Source: Nostoc sp. CHAB 5844
Lineage (GTDB): Bacteria; Cyanobacteriota; Cyanobacteriia; Cyanobacteriales; Nostocaceae
Assembly (NCBI RefSeq): GCF_020829595.1
Contig: NZ_JAIVFW010000022.1
Coordinates: forward strand, 34,733-98,732
Length of the DNA stretch: 64,000 bases
Direction of reading: 5' to 3'
The notes below the pieces were generated by a model. The model saw only the letters and a program-made list of their open reading frames with translations. It ran no database searches and was not told the origin of the DNA. The position numbers were made by a program, and so were the translations under genes. Below, one piece after another: positions 43,259 through 52,432 of the stretch; positions within the stretch are counted from its first letter, which is position 1; every line of letters begins with the position of its first letter.

Positions 43259-45877
43259 ATGCAACCTACTAATCCTAACCAATTTACCGAAAAAGCCTGG
43301 GAAGCGATCGCCCACACCCCTGATATTGTTAAACAATATCAACAACAACAAATCGAAAGCGAACACCTGATGAAAGCATTGCTGGAACAAGAAGGTTTAG
43401 CCAGCAGTATTTTGACAAAAGCAGGTGTGAATCTGCAAAAAATCAGCGATCGCACTGATCAATTTCTCCAACGTCAGCCAAAGGTGTCTGGTACGAGTAG
43501 TTCTGTGTTTTTGGGACGCAGTTTAGATACCCTGTTAGATCGGGCTGATAACTATCGCAAAGATTTTAAAGACGAATATATTTCTATTGAACACTTATTG
43601 CTGGGTTATGCCAAAGATGACCGCTTTGGCAAGAGTCTACTCCAAGAATTCGGTTTAGACGAAGGCAAGCTGAAAAATATTATTAAACAAATTCGTGGGA
43701 GCCAGAAAGTGACCGACCAAAATCCAGAAGGTAAATACGAAGCACTGGAAAAATATGGACGCGACCTCACAGAAGCAGCCCGCAAAGGTCAACTCGATCC
43801 GGTGATTGGCCGGGATGACGAGATTCGCCGGACTGTGCAGATTCTCTCGCGTCGTACTAAGAATAATCCTGTGTTGATTGGAGAACCTGGTGTTGGTAAA
43901 ACTGCGATCGCGGAAGGATTAGCCCAACGCATCGTGGCTGGTGATGTTCCTCAATCCCTCAAAGACCGCAAACTCATCGCTTTGGATATGGGTGCTTTGA
44001 TTGCGGGGGCAAAATTCCGGGGCGAATTTGAAGAACGCCTGAAAGCAGTCTTAAAAGAAGTCACCGAATCTGGCGGTAATATTGTTCTATTTATTGATGA
44101 AATTCATACCGTTGTCGGTGCGGGTGCAACCCAAGGCGCAATGGATGCGGGGAACTTGTTAAAACCGATGTTGGCGCGGGGTGAGTTGCGTTGTATCGGG
44201 GCGACAACTTTAGATGAGTATCGCAAATATATCGAAAAAGATGCCGCTTTAGAAAGACGTTTCCAGCAAGTTTATGTGGATCAGCCCAGCGTTGAAGATA
44301 CAATTTCGATTTTGCGTGGCTTGCGGGAACGCTACGAAAACCACCACGGCGTAAAGATTTCTGATAGTGCTTTAGTTGCAGCAGCACAACTTTCTAGTCG
44401 CTATATTAGCGATCGCTTCTTACCAGATAAAGCTATTGACTTAGTGGACGAAGCCGCTGCTAGGTTGAAAATGGAAATTACTTCCAAACCCGAAGAACTC
44501 GACGAAATCGATCGCAAGATTCTCCAATTAGAAATGGAGAAACTATCTTTGCAAAAAGAAAGCGATGCAGCTTCCCGTGAACGGTTGGAAAGACTTGAAA
44601 AAGAAATTGCCGACCTGAAAGAAGAACAAAGAACTCTCAGCGCTCAATGGCAGTCTGAAAAAGATATTATCAACAAAATTCAGTCTGTTAAAAAAGAAAT
44701 TGAACGCGTAAACTTAGAAATTCAGCAAGCAGAACGCAACTACGACCTCAACCGTGCTGCGGAACTGAAATACGGGCAGCTAACTGATTTACATCGCAAA
44801 TTAGAAGTAGCGGAAAGTGAATTAGCCAACGCCCAAAGAAGCGGTAAATCCTTGCTGCGTGAGGAAGTCACCGAAGGAGATATTGCCGAAGTTATTTCTA
44901 AGTGGACAGGAATTCCCATCAGTAAGTTAGTGGAATCCGAGAAAGAGAAACTGCTGCATTTAGAAGATGAACTGCACCGTCGAGTAGTTGGACAAGATGA
45001 AGCCGTGACAGCAGTTGCGGATGCGATCCAGCGATCGCGTGCGGGATTGGCTGATCCGAATCGTCCCATCGCCAGCTTTGTTTTCCTTGGCCCTACAGGT
45101 GTGGGGAAAACTGAGTTAGCCAAAGCCTTGGCGGCGTATATGTTCGACACCGAAGAAGCACTGGTGCGAATTGATATGTCTGAGTACATGGAAAAACACG
45201 CCGTATCTCGGTTAATTGGTGCGCCTCCTGGATATGTGGGTTACGAAGAAGGCGGACAACTGACTGAAGCAATTCGTCGTCGTCCTTATGCAGTGATTTT
45301 GTTTGACGAAATCGAAAAAGCCCACCCGGATGTGTTTAATATCTTCCTGCAAATTCTTGATGATGGGCGTGTTACTGATGCTCAAGGTCATACCGTGGAC
45401 TTCAAGAACACAATTATTATTATGACTAGTAACATCGGTTCACAGTTCATTCTTGATATTGCTGGGGATAACGCCCGTTACGACGAAATGCGTCATCGGG
45501 TAATGGAAGCGATGCGGAATAGTTTCCGGCCAGAGTTCCTCAACCGCATTGATGAGGTTATCATCTTCCACAGTTTAGATAAGAAAGAACTGCGACACAT
45601 TGTACAGTTGCAAGTACAAAGATTAAGAGACAGGTTGAGCGATCGCAAAATATCTCTCAAACTCTCCGATGCTGCGCTTGACTTTTTAGCCGAAGTAGGA
45701 TACGATCCCGTGTTTGGGGCACGTCCACTAAAAAGAGCAATTCAGCGCGAGTTAGAAACGCAAATTGCCAAAGCCTTACTCCGCAGCGAATTCCACGACG
45801 GCGACACCATCTTTGTCGATGTGCAGAATGAACGACTAGCGTTTAGTCGCTTACCTGTGGAGGTATTTAGCAGTTAA
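43259..45877 (+). CDS. clpB: ClpB, protein disaggregase
   Basis: 872 residues from ATG 43259 ([20 protein letters not shown]). N-domain (about 1-150), AAA1 with Walker A GEPGVGKT 208-215 and Walker [10 protein letters not shown], the ClpB-specific middle coiled coil (about 405-525), AAA2 with [12 protein letters not shown] and [13 protein letters not shown], and C-terminal [13 protein letters not shown]. The long middle domain and missing ClpP-binding IGF loop separate it from ClpC. Works with DnaK to resolve aggregates after heat or salt stress. I saw no CIRCE element upstream. Cyanobacteria often have two ClpB; which one this is cannot be said. Confidence 0.96.
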   Translation: MQPTNPNQFTEKAWEAIAHTPDIVKQYQQQQIESEHLMKALLEQEGLASSILTKAGVNLQKISDRTDQFLQRQPKVSGTSSSVFLGRSLDTLLDRADNYRKDFKDEYISIEHLLLGYAKDDRFGKSLLQEFGLDEGKLKNIIKQIRGSQKVTDQNPEGKYEALEKYGRDLTEAARKGQLDPVIGRDDEIRRTVQILSRRTKNNPVLIGEPGVGKTAIAEGLAQRIVAGDVPQSLKDRKLIALDMGALIAGAKFRGEFEERLKAVLKEVTESGGNIVLFIDEIHTVVGAGATQGAMDAGNLLKPMLARGELRCIGATTLDEYRKYIEKDAALERRFQQVYVDQPSVEDTISILRGLRERYENHHGVKISDSALVAAAQLSSRYISDRFLPDKAIDLVDEAAARLKMEITSKPEELDEIDRKILQLEMEKLSLQKESDAASRERLERLEKEIADLKEEQRTLSAQWQSEKDIINKIQSVKKEIERVNLEIQQAERNYDLNRAAELKYGQLTDLHRKLEVAESELANAQRSGKSLLREEVTEGDIAEVISKWTGIPISKLVESEKEKLLHLEDELHRRVVGQDEAVTAVADAIQRSRAGLADPNRPIASFVFLGPTGVGKTELAKALAAYMFDTEEALVRIDMSEYMEKHAVSRLIGAPPGYVGYEEGGQLTEAIRRRPYAVILFDEIEKAHPDVFNIFLQILDDGRVTDAQGHTVDFKNTIIIMTSNIGSQFILDIAGDNARYDEMRHRVMEAMRNSFRPEFLNRIDEVIIFHSLDKKELRHIVQLQVQRLRDRLSDRKISLKLSDAALDFLAEVGYDPVFGARPLKRAIQRELETQIAKALLRSEFHDGDTIFVDVQNERLAFSRLPVEVFSS

Positions 45878-45951
45878 TTTAAGATTGTTTCACGCAAAGG
45901 CAAGCAGCGCGTTCGGTCGCCAGACTTGTAGCGACTGCCGCCGCGCAAAGG

Positions 45952-45979
45952 CGCAAAGATGTGTCTTTGCGTTTTTTTA
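45952..45979 (+). terminator. clpB terminator
   Basis: CGCAAAGA (45952-45959) / TCTTTGCG (45964-45971), loop TGTG, then seven T. It is built from a CGCAAAGGCGCAAAG dispersed repeat (from about 45890), which itself is interrupted by a GCAGCGCGTTCGG...GACTGCCGCC palindromic piece. Confidence 0.8.
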
Positions 45980-46074
45980 TGAATTATCTTCTGGTTTTGT
46001 ATATTTGCAGAAAACGTTGATTCCGATTTTGAGGGTTCTAAATTATACCATTTCACTAAAAATTTGCTACAGAT

Positions 46075-46153
46075 GTAGGTTGGGTTGAGGAACGAAACCC
46101 AACACCTCAAAGGCTCATAAATGTTGGGTTTCACTGCGTTCAACCCAACCTAC
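46075..46153. repeat. GTAGGTTGGGTTGA long inverted repeat, copy 1
   Basis: Arms GTAGGTTGGGTTGA and (T)CAACCCAACCTAC with inner GAAACCCAACA / TGTTGGGTTTC. Second copy at 63878 to the window end. The 446-bp gap 45878-46323 is filled by this, the clpB terminator and the repeat at 46203. Confidence 0.85.
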
Positions 46154-46202
46154 GCATTTGTTTCATTTTTTTATGGAATTGGTATTACCGTTATTTTGTT
46201 AT

Positions 46203-46283
46203 ATAGCCGTAGCCAGATAGGTTATGACATTCTAAAACGCTAAAACCAATTGGTTGCAAGCATTTGACTTTTGACTTTTGCTA
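46203..46283 (-). repeat. Uninterrupted copy of the 47484/49160 repeat
   Basis: Read on the minus strand it goes TATAGCAAAAGTCAAAAGTC, AAATGCTTGCA, CCAATTGGTTTTAGCGTTTT, AGAATGTC, TAACCTATCTGGCTACGG. The copies at 47484 and 49160 contain the same outer sequence with an 88-bp palindromic insert, so this is the apparent empty form. Confidence 0.85.
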
Positions 46284-46323
46284 TAGTTCTTGAATTTCTA
46301 TCGAAGATAATTGGGGATTCATG

Positions 46324-46776
46324 CTAGATTCTCATTACAGAATAATTGGGATGCTCAGGATTAGGTACAAGTCGCTGATTTTTACAATCCACTAATAAAT
46401 CTAGCGTTTCCAGCACTGTTTGCCCAATCAGCACAATATTGCCTGTAACTAATGTAGCTTCAGTAGTTTCTCGCCCTTCTAACTCTATAATTACAGGTTC
46501 CGTCACACCGATAGATTCTTCCATACCATTAGCGTATTCGGCAACCTGCTGACTGCGAATTCTCAAACCTAACTGCTGTACAATCGACATGGGGAAAACG
46601 GTACGCACAGGCCCAGTATCCACCAATGCTTCAGTTTCACATACGCGTAACATATTCGGGTTGAGCATTCCTCGACTCACAAGAGCTTCATCTATGGCAT
46701 TTGTTAGTTTAACTTTGACACGAACTGCGCCCATAGAATCATTACTGGCATTATTGGCATGATTGAGATTTACCAT
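46324..46776 (-). CDS. Retropepsin-like aspartyl protease-fold protein
   Basis: 150 residues with one DTG motif (ALVDTGPVRTVFP, Asp53), and ILIGQTVLETLDLLVDC-type sequence near the end as in clan AA single-lobe proteases; a dimer would be needed for activity. Cyanobacterial genes of this kind often sit beside toxin-antitoxin genes. An alternative start is Met15 (MGAVRVKVKL). Divergent from hicBA across a 21-bp-period repeat. Confidence 0.8.
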   Translation of the reverse strand: MVNLNHANNASNDSMGAVRVKVKLTNAIDEALVSRGMLNPNMLRVCETEALVDTGPVRTVFPMSIVQQLGLRIRSQQVAEYANGMEESIGVTEPVIIELEGRETTEATLVTGNIVLIGQTVLETLDLLVDCKNQRLVPNPEHPNYSVMRI

Positions 46777-46825
46777 AATCTCTCTCTTGGAGAAAATTAA
46801 CTAGGGAGAATTTGTGAGTTCTTCA

Positions 46826-46909
46826 TTACAATGTTGGTTCAAAACGTTACAACATTCATTCAAAACATTAAGACGTTGATTCAAAACATTACAATATTTG
46901 TGGCAAATG
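46826..46909. repeat. Four direct repeats of exactly 21 bp
   Basis: Units start at 46826, 46847, 46868 and 46889, consensus TTACAACRTTSATTCAAAAC; the third diverges in its first half and the fourth most. They lie between the divergent aspartyl-protease-like gene and hicB. A 21-bp period equals two helical turns, so they could be a stacked operator. Confidence 0.8.
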
Positions 46910-47006
46910 CTTATATGTTTGCAACCAAAAATTAAATAACACTTATGAATGAATCACACTAAATTTTCTAAAATGTTAACAAAGCAAAAACCAACCCAGA
47001 TAGCAA

Positions 47007-47249
47007 ATGTTAACAAACTACATTCAAGCAGCTTTGCACCGGGCTACTTATGAACTTTTAGAAGATGGGACTTTTTATGCAGAAATACCAGGGCTGCAAG
47101 GATTATATGCTAATGATACCACACTGGAAGCTTGCCGAGACGAGTTAAAAGATGCTTTAGAAGAGTGGATTGTCTTAGGTTTACAGTTAGGTCATAGTTT
47201 ACCTGTGATAGATGGAATTTCTCTTTCTATTAATAAGGATGTGGCTTAA
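47007..47249 (+). CDS. hicB: HicB-family antitoxin
   Basis: 80 residues with the HicB RNase-H-like half-fold: ATYELLEDGTFYAEIPGLQG, then ANDTTLEACRDELKDALEEW. Only a short C-terminal tail, so no full HTH or ribbon-helix-helix is evident. Its stop overlaps the hicA start by one base (TAATG), indicating translational coupling. It should neutralise HicA and, in homologous systems, represses its own promoter; the 21-bp repeats upstream are candidate sites. Confidence 0.85.
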   Translation: MLTNYIQAALHRATYELLEDGTFYAEIPGLQGLYANDTTLEACRDELKDALEEWIVLGLQLGHSLPVIDGISLSINKDVA

Positions 47250-47467
47250 TGCCTACTTTTGGTGCAATCAGTCGGCGAGATTTGATTTATTACCTAAAAC
47301 AACTTGGTTTTGAAGGGCCATATTCAGGTAAAAAGCATCAATTTATGATTAAGGAAGAACTGAAATTAATCATACCTAATCCCCATGAAGGAGACATCAG
47401 TAAAAGTTTAGTGGCAAAAATATTAAAACAGGCACAAATTAGTAAAGATGAATGGGAAGCACTCTAA
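47249..47467 (+). CDS. hicA: HicA-family mRNA interferase toxin
   Basis: 72 residues, double-stranded RNA-binding-like fold: SRRDLIYYLKQLGFEGPYSG, KKHQFM with the catalytic-type His, IIPNPHEGDISKSLVAKILK. Cleaves mRNA in known systems. Antitoxin-first order (hicB-hicA) is reversed from E. coli but frequent in cyanobacteria. A repeat element starts 17 bp after the stop. Confidence 0.87.
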   Translation: MPTFGAISRRDLIYYLKQLGFEGPYSGKKHQFMIKEELKLIIPNPHEGDISKSLVAKILKQAQISKDEWEAL

Positions 47468-47483
47468 AAAATATTGTGCTTGT

Positions 47484-47671
47484 TATAGCAAAAGTCAAAA
47501 GTCAAAAGTCGCCAGTGCGTTGGGGAGATACTGCGCTATCGCGGGCAATGCCCGACTTGTAGCAAGTGTCGTCGGGTAACCCGACTCCCTCACTGGCGTT
47601 CAAAAGTGAAATGCTTGCAGTCAATTGGTTTTAGCGTTTTAGAATGTCCTAACCTATCTGGCTACGCTATA
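47484..47671 (+). repeat. Interrupted repeat with 88-bp palindromic insert, copy 2
   Basis: AAAAGTC heptamers, then CGCCAGTG...CACTGGCG (47510-47597), then CTTGCAGTCAATTGGTTTTA and CCTAACCTATCTGGCTACG. The insert is flanked by CAAAAGT on both sides. The rest of the gap to 47801 shows a GATAACT tandem motif only. Confidence 0.9.
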
Positions 47672-47801
47672 CTATCTGCGTCGATTTTATCTTTGAGTTT
47701 GTCAGCTTGCATCGTGTTTTTCAGTTCCCATACTTAGTATGAGAACAATGAACCTGATAACTGATAACTGTTACAGCCTATCTCGTACTGCCCAAATATC
47801 C

Positions 47802-48083
47802 TTACGCAGATGATGGTGGAATCAAGCTGGCAGTTTTGGCGACACTGTCCCAAACTATCCAACCGCAAGAATTATCTACATCATCTGCATTGTTGGTAAC
47901 TTTAAAATAGAGTTTTTCTCCACCTTTGGTTTCAATGGCAAAATCAGCATTTTGAGCATAAACAACTTTGAAACCTCTATCCCGCAAGCAATACATCGCC
48001 CAAGCTTTCAAAGATTGCTTGTATGGTTCGTGGGGAATGGGTGGTTTGGTAAGTGCGGCTTCGATGACTTGAAATATCTGCAT
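47802..48083 (-). CDS. Hypothetical protein, possible DNA/endonuclease-like fold
   Basis: 93 residues from ATG 48083 (MQIFQVIEAALTKPPIPHEP); the frame is open 16 codons further but without a better start. RGFKVVYAQNADFAIETKGG, then KLYFKVTNNADD resembles the core strands of nuclease-like folds (D...E-x-K spacing), but this is weak. It ends 44 bp after... the VOC gene on the same strand begins its own unit upstream; spacing of 44 bp suggests cotranscription. Confidence 0.6.
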   Translation of the reverse strand: MQIFQVIEAALTKPPIPHEPYKQSLKAWAMYCLRDRGFKVVYAQNADFAIETKGGEKLYFKVTNNADDVDNSCGWIVWDSVAKTASLIPPSSA

Positions 48084-48127
48084 TGCTATATGAAAAGGGA
48101 AAGGAGATATCAGGTTGAGATAACGAC

Positions 48128-48598
48128 TCAATACTCAGGAGTCGGTATTTTCACTTCAGGTTGAGGATCGCAACGAATTTCAATCATAAAACCATCAGGG
48201 TCATAAAAGTAAACACCCTTACCCGTAGGACGGTTCACTGGGCCATGAGCGATCGCTACCTTATTCTCCTGCAAAACGGCTAAAGCTTTTTCAAATAATC
48301 GCGGATCTATATCAAAAGCTAGATGATAAGCTCTTGTAAAACTCTTTTCTGGGTCTGGATGTGGTGGATCGAGATCAGGTGTCCAAAATAAATCTAAAAT
48401 TACGCCATCAGGAGTAACGAAGTTAGCAACTTTCCCTTCAGCGACCAGTTCCACTAGTGTTGCGGGTACTTCTTTAGCTGTCAGTTCATGCAAACCTAAA
48501 ACACTACTGTAAAAGTGACGGGAAGCTTGCATATCTTTGACATTGAGAGCAATGTGATGCACTTTCCGCAAATGTCCAGGAGCAAGGATATTTTTCAT
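48128..48598 (-). CDS. VOC (glyoxalase/bleomycin-resistance) family protein
   Basis: 156 residues, two beta-alpha-beta-beta-beta modules: VHHIALNVKDMQASRHFYSS (His ligand), TRAYHLAFDIDPRLFEKAL (second His) and YFYDPDGFMIEIRCDP (Glu ligand). Metal-dependent lyase, dioxygenase or fosfomycin/antibiotic-modifying enzymes share this fold; substrate unknown. Divergent from the DUF4385 gene with 67 bp between. Confidence 0.85.
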   Translation of the reverse strand: MKNILAPGHLRKVHHIALNVKDMQASRHFYSSVLGLHELTAKEVPATLVELVAEGKVANFVTPDGVILDLFWTPDLDPPHPDPEKSFTRAYHLAFDIDPRLFEKALAVLQENKVAIAHGPVNRPTGKGVYFYDPDGFMIEIRCDPQPEVKIPTPEY

Positions 48599-48665
48599 AG
48601 GGCAGACTAAATTTCCTTACTAGGATAGAAGTTGAACTCTTAAAAAGAGTTTACTTTAAATTATT

Positions 48666-49136
48666 ATGGCTTTTGATTATTCTTTAGACTTCCAAAAAAT
48701 AGATTTTCGCCAGCATCCTGAATTATATCGTGTTGGTAAGGGTGAGCAAGGTGTGCTTTTGGTAGAACCGTACAAATCAGAAATTCTACCTTATTGGCGA
48801 TTCAAAACACCTGAGATTGCTAGGGAATCTAGTGAAAAAATCTATCAGCTTTTTCTAAAGTATCTAGAACAGGATGATTTTGTCGGAGCAGATATGGCGC
48901 GGAAGTTTATCCAAATGGGGTATACTCGTTCTCGCCGTTATGCTAATCATAAAAGTGGCAGAAAATACAAAAAAACTTCCGAGGAAGGAAGTTCAAAAAA
49001 AGAAATATTGCCTTATGAGGTAGACCCCGTGAAAGCAGAATCAGCAGCTATTTTTAAAGCCAAATGGGTGGAAGCAAAGACAAATGCCAAATATTTCCAG
49101 CTTTTAGCCAGACATAAACAAATGTATGAAGTCTGA
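48666..49136 (+). CDS. DUF4385-family protein
   Basis: 156 residues; nearly all is the DUF4385 domain, with FRQHPELYRVGKGEQGVLLV, then EPYKSEILPYWRFKTPEIA, and DMARKFIQMGYTRSRRYANH. The family is widespread and functionally unknown. Odd: an SGRKYKKTSEEGSSKKEI low-complexity basic loop at about 98-115. Confidence 0.85.
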   Translation: MAFDYSLDFQKIDFRQHPELYRVGKGEQGVLLVEPYKSEILPYWRFKTPEIARESSEKIYQLFLKYLEQDDFVGADMARKFIQMGYTRSRRYANHKSGRKYKKTSEEGSSKKEILPYEVDPVKAESAAIFKAKWVEAKTNAKYFQLLARHKQMYEV

Positions 49137-49159
49137 AGTATGAAATGAAAGAAATTGTA

Positions 49160-49353
49160 TATAGCAAAAGTCAAAAGTCAAAAGTCAAAAGTCGCCAGTG
49201 CGTTGGGGAGATACTGCGCTATCGTGGGCAATGCCCGACTTGTAGCAAGTGTCGTCGGGTTCCCCGACTCCCTCACTGGCGTTCAAAAGTGAATTACTTG
49301 CAATGAATTGGTTTTAGCGTTTTCGGATGTCCTAACCTATCTGGCTACGGCCA
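49160..49353 (+). repeat. Interrupted repeat with 88-bp palindromic insert, copy 3
   Basis: Near-identical to 47484-47671 with one more AAAAGTC heptamer; insert at 49193-49280, also exactly 88 bp. It fills the gap between DUF4385 and the aldo/keto reductase gene. Confidence 0.9.
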
Positions 49354-49431
49354 TATCAGATAATTGGTGATTAGCTACAGAAAATAATTACGAACTTGTA
49401 CTGAGCTTGTCGAAGTATTAGGAATTATTAA

Positions 49432-50451
49432 TTATCTTCGGTATTCGTCGCCACAATCGCCAATTATCTGATATAAATTTCTTGATTTCTGCGAGATTTG
49501 ATTGAGGCGATCGCCATCTTCTTGGGCTAAACTAAAACTAAAGACTTTGGCGTTATTTTCGATATGTTCTGTTACACCCAGTCTTGCGCCAACAATTACA
49601 CCTCCCACGGCTGGTTTATCTAAGATGTAACGCACTGCGACATTAGTAATACTTACACCATACTTATCAGCAATCTCTTGGAGTGTAATAAGCAATTCCT
49701 GAAATAATTGCCAACCACCCCAAGCATCAATCATATTCTTATATTTACGTAAACTGGCTGTGGCTAAATCAAAGTTTCGTGGTTCCATCTGACCCAAATA
49801 TTTTTCTGATAGCAAACCACCACAAACTGTGCCGTAAGTAAAAAGTTTAATATCGTGCTGCTGGCAAAATTGCACCATTGCAACTTCCGGACGGCGGTCA
49901 ACTAAAGAAAATTGCACTTGATTAGAAACAATTTTAATCCCCGCGTTGATGATAATTTGCAGGTGTTTAGTATCAAAGTTAGTCAAAGCTAGGTGCTTAA
50001 TTTTTCCCTCACTTTGTAATTCTGCCATAAATTTGAGGGCATCTAGATAATTTTTATCGTCGTATTCCCACCAGTGAAATTGGATTAAATCTAAAGATTC
50101 AACATTCATTCGCCGCAAGGCAATATTAATATTTTCCTCAACCACTTTTTTCGTCATTTTGCGAGGACGAGGAACCCATTTTGTAAAAGCTTGTAAGTTA
50201 GCTAAAGCTTCTTTGCCTCTAGTAGCAATTAGTTGACGGCGAAATTCACCAATAAAATCTTCAGCAGGTCCATAATGGTCGGCTAAATCCCAGGTTGTAA
50301 AACCTGCATCTACGTATTGGAACATATCTTGAATTGCTACTCTGGGGTTAATATGTCCATGTGCGCCAGATACTTGCCACATACCATTTAAGATCCGGCA
50401 AATATTTAAATCAGGAGTAAGTTGAAGACGACTTTCTGCGGGTAGTACCAT
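49432..50451 (-). CDS. Aldo/keto reductase
   Basis: 339 residues, (beta/alpha)8 NADPH-dependent oxidoreductase with a complete tetrad: Asp55 and Tyr60 (TTWDLADHYGPAED), Lys91 (FTKWVPRP) and His126 (LIQFHWWEYDD). The DLADHYGPAED block is typical of AKR proteins linked to L-galactose/pyridoxal type substrates, not enough to name one. It follows the cytochrome gene by 20 bp on the same strand, so the two are probably an operon. Confidence 0.9.
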   Translation of the reverse strand: MVLPAESRLQLTPDLNICRILNGMWQVSGAHGHINPRVAIQDMFQYVDAGFTTWDLADHYGPAEDFIGEFRRQLIATRGKEALANLQAFTKWVPRPRKMTKKVVEENINIALRRMNVESLDLIQFHWWEYDDKNYLDALKFMAELQSEGKIKHLALTNFDTKHLQIIINAGIKIVSNQVQFSLVDRRPEVAMVQFCQQHDIKLFTYGTVCGGLLSEKYLGQMEPRNFDLATASLRKYKNMIDAWGGWQLFQELLITLQEIADKYGVSITNVAVRYILDKPAVGGVIVGARLGVTEHIENNAKVFSFSLAQEDGDRLNQISQKSRNLYQIIGDCGDEYRR

Positions 50452-50471
50452 ATTGTTTAATTCTGAATTAT

Positions 50472-50819
50472 TTAACGCCAGTCTTTTGCAGCTTGTTCGA
50501 GAACGTAAGCTGCAACATCTTGAATTTCTTGTTCTGTGAGGCGGTCTTTATAGGCAGACATATTACTTTTACCATTGGTGACAATGGCTGTAATTGCCTC
50601 TATTGAATCCATACCATATTTCTTGAGCGCTTGCTTTTTTAAATTCTTGCCCCGTCTAATGATATTACTACCATTGATATGACAGCCTGCACAATGAACG
50701 CTGAATATTTGTGCGCCATTAGCTGTATCGTTTGCACTGGCAGGCAAGGTAAAAGTAGTGGTCAATAATAAGAGAATCAAACATAATAACTGCACGAATT
50801 TTAGCAATTTAATTCTCAT
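50472..50819 (-). CDS. Cytochrome c6-type protein
   Basis: 115 residues from ATG 50819. Signal peptide (1-29, LLCLILLLLTTTFTLPASA), heme-binding CAGCH (Cys43, Cys46, His47) and axial Met87 (SNMSAYKDRLTEQEIQDVAA). Similar to PetJ, which carries electrons from cytochrome b6f to photosystem I or oxidase in the thylakoid lumen, but the MPAF of PetJ is MSAY here, so it may be a c6B/c6C variant. An in-frame ATG at 50849 gives a longer N-terminus; the GGAG just before 50819 is too close to be ideal. Confidence 0.87.
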   Translation of the reverse strand: MRIKLLKFVQLLCLILLLLTTTFTLPASANDTANGAQIFSVHCAGCHINGSNIIRRGKNLKKQALKKYGMDSIEAITAIVTNGKSNMSAYKDRLTEQEIQDVAAYVLEQAAKDWR

Positions 50820-51076
50820 ACTCCTGATTTGTTCTTGGGAGACAATCATTGTTTTATATCAACTATGAATTAAAATTTATCTTCTCACAAGTATGTGCAT
50901 AGTGAGCCACGAGATATTGATATAAATAAAACCGGAGATACAGCGGATAAATGTTGACTGTTTTTCACTTTTCTATCTAAAGGAAGTGCCTACTACTAAG
51001 AGAATACGCCAGAATATGAGTGTACCACCCTGTCTATAAATTTTTATCCAAATTAGCTAAATACCCAGAGTTGAAA

Positions 51077-51859
51077 ATGGTTAGAAATATCAAAGAACAA
51101 ATTCAAACAGACCTGAAGCAAGCTAAAGAAACTGGTCAGTTACGAACTGAACGAGTTCGAGAAATTGTGAAATCAGCAGTTTCTCAAGTTGCTTCTGAGT
51201 TTAAAGAAGGTTCCATTGAACTGCGGGGACTTGTAAAAGATGCAGTTTCTGCTGTAATTGAAAGTCTCCAAGGAAGAGGGACTGAAATTAAAGAAGAAGT
51301 GACAGCTTCTATTGAAGGTGCTTTAGAAGGCGTTAACCACAAAAGACACGAAAATATCATTCAAACTCAATCAGAACTCCAAAGATTGCAAGCTCAACTA
51401 GATAGTGAAGAAGAAAAGCTTCAGCAAGATGTAGATGTGATATTAGCAGAGATTGAGGAAACAGGTAAAGAAAAAACTGCTGATACCAAAACCATCATTG
51501 ACTCGGCTGTTAACACTATCAAAAATAGTGATGAAGTTTCCTTGTTAAGAAAACGTTACGCACAATTGCAAGCACAATTAGCAATTGTCCGCGCTAATTT
51601 AGCTGCACGCTACGGTGGTCGTTCTGAAGAAATCCAAAACTACCTGAATGATGCAAAAACTTGGTATAACCAAGCTCGTCCGCAAGCTGAAGTTGTAGCA
51701 ACCCAAGTAGCCCAAAAGCGATCGCAGTTAGAAGATAAACTAGGAGAAGCAGGTACAGCTATAGCTAAAAAAGAACTCCAAATTAAACAAACCTTACGGG
51801 AGTTACTACTAGCAACGGCTGATTTGTTTAAAGAAAAGGACACAGCAGATAAAAACTAG
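51077..51859 (+). CDS. Long helical / coiled-coil protein
   Basis: 260 residues from ATG 51077 (MVRNIKEQIQTDLKQAKETG); the frame opens at a GTG 57 bp earlier. Entirely helical and charged, with an apolipoprotein-like middle (REIVKSAVSQVASEFKEGSI), then coiled coil (RHENIIQTQSELQRLQAQLD). No membrane span or catalytic motif. Function unknown. The gene ends 8 bp before a palindrome shared with the convergent Uma2 gene. Confidence 0.75.
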   Translation: MVRNIKEQIQTDLKQAKETGQLRTERVREIVKSAVSQVASEFKEGSIELRGLVKDAVSAVIESLQGRGTEIKEEVTASIEGALEGVNHKRHENIIQTQSELQRLQAQLDSEEEKLQQDVDVILAEIEETGKEKTADTKTIIDSAVNTIKNSDEVSLLRKRYAQLQAQLAIVRANLAARYGGRSEEIQNYLNDAKTWYNQARPQAEVVATQVAQKRSQLEDKLGEAGTAIAKKELQIKQTLRELLLATADLFKEKDTADKN

Positions 51860-51866
51860 ATAGAAA

Positions 51867-51897
51867 TGTAGAGACGTTGCAATGCAACGTCTCTACT
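51867..51897. repeat. GTAGAGACGTTGCA palindrome, copy 3, at a stop codon
   Basis: Same palindrome between convergent genes; its CTAC end contributes to the TAG stop (51896-51898, minus strand) of the Uma2 gene. Confidence 0.9.
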
Positions 51898-52432
51898 ATT
51901 TTCGACTAGTCATAGCTATGACAGCATTAACTGTAAGTTCAGGGAGAATGCCTAAACTTGGCAGAAAATCTTCTCTTGCAAAGACTATCGGTAGGTCATC
52001 TCCTTGCCAAACCCATATTTGCTGACGACCGAGGTCGATTAACCAAGCTAGTTGCGTTCCATTACTGAGGCAGTGGAGAATCTTGTTTTGTAAATCTAAG
52101 GTGCTTTGGTCAGGCGAGCGAATTTCAATTAACCAGTCTGGCGCTCCATTAAATGGGCCATCTTCATCACTCAGCCGTGAACAAGCAACGATAGCAATAT
52201 CTGGCACTGGTGAGTAAGGAGGTACAATGCAGCGTAGCTCCTGCACGGCTTCAAATTGATCGGTGCGATCGTTAATATAATTGACTAGGTTATGTTGTAG
52301 CCATGAGTGAAAAAGGGTTGGCATTGGTTTTTGAACAACTCGCCCATCAATTAATTCCCATGCCGGGGAAGCCTCAATCTTGGGTTGAGCCAGAAACTCT
52401 GCAAGCGAAATCCTAGCGATTGACTGGGACAT
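51896..52432 (-). CDS. Uma2-family endonuclease-like protein
   Basis: 178 residues: EASPAWELIDGRVVQKPMPT, SPVPDIAIVAC and PDWLIEIRSPDQSTLDLQNK carry the PD-(D/E)xK-like active-site residues (D...E-x-R here, with Arg where Lys is more usual), and LPELTVNAVIAM ends the domain. Substrate unknown; expanded in cyanobacteria. Convergent with the coiled-coil gene. Confidence 0.87.
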   Translation of the reverse strand: MSQSIARISLAEFLAQPKIEASPAWELIDGRVVQKPMPTLFHSWLQHNLVNYINDRTDQFEAVQELRCIVPPYSPVPDIAIVACSRLSDEDGPFNGAPDWLIEIRSPDQSTLDLQNKILHCLSNGTQLAWLIDLGRQQIWVWQGDDLPIVFAREDFLPSLGILPELTVNAVIAMTSRK

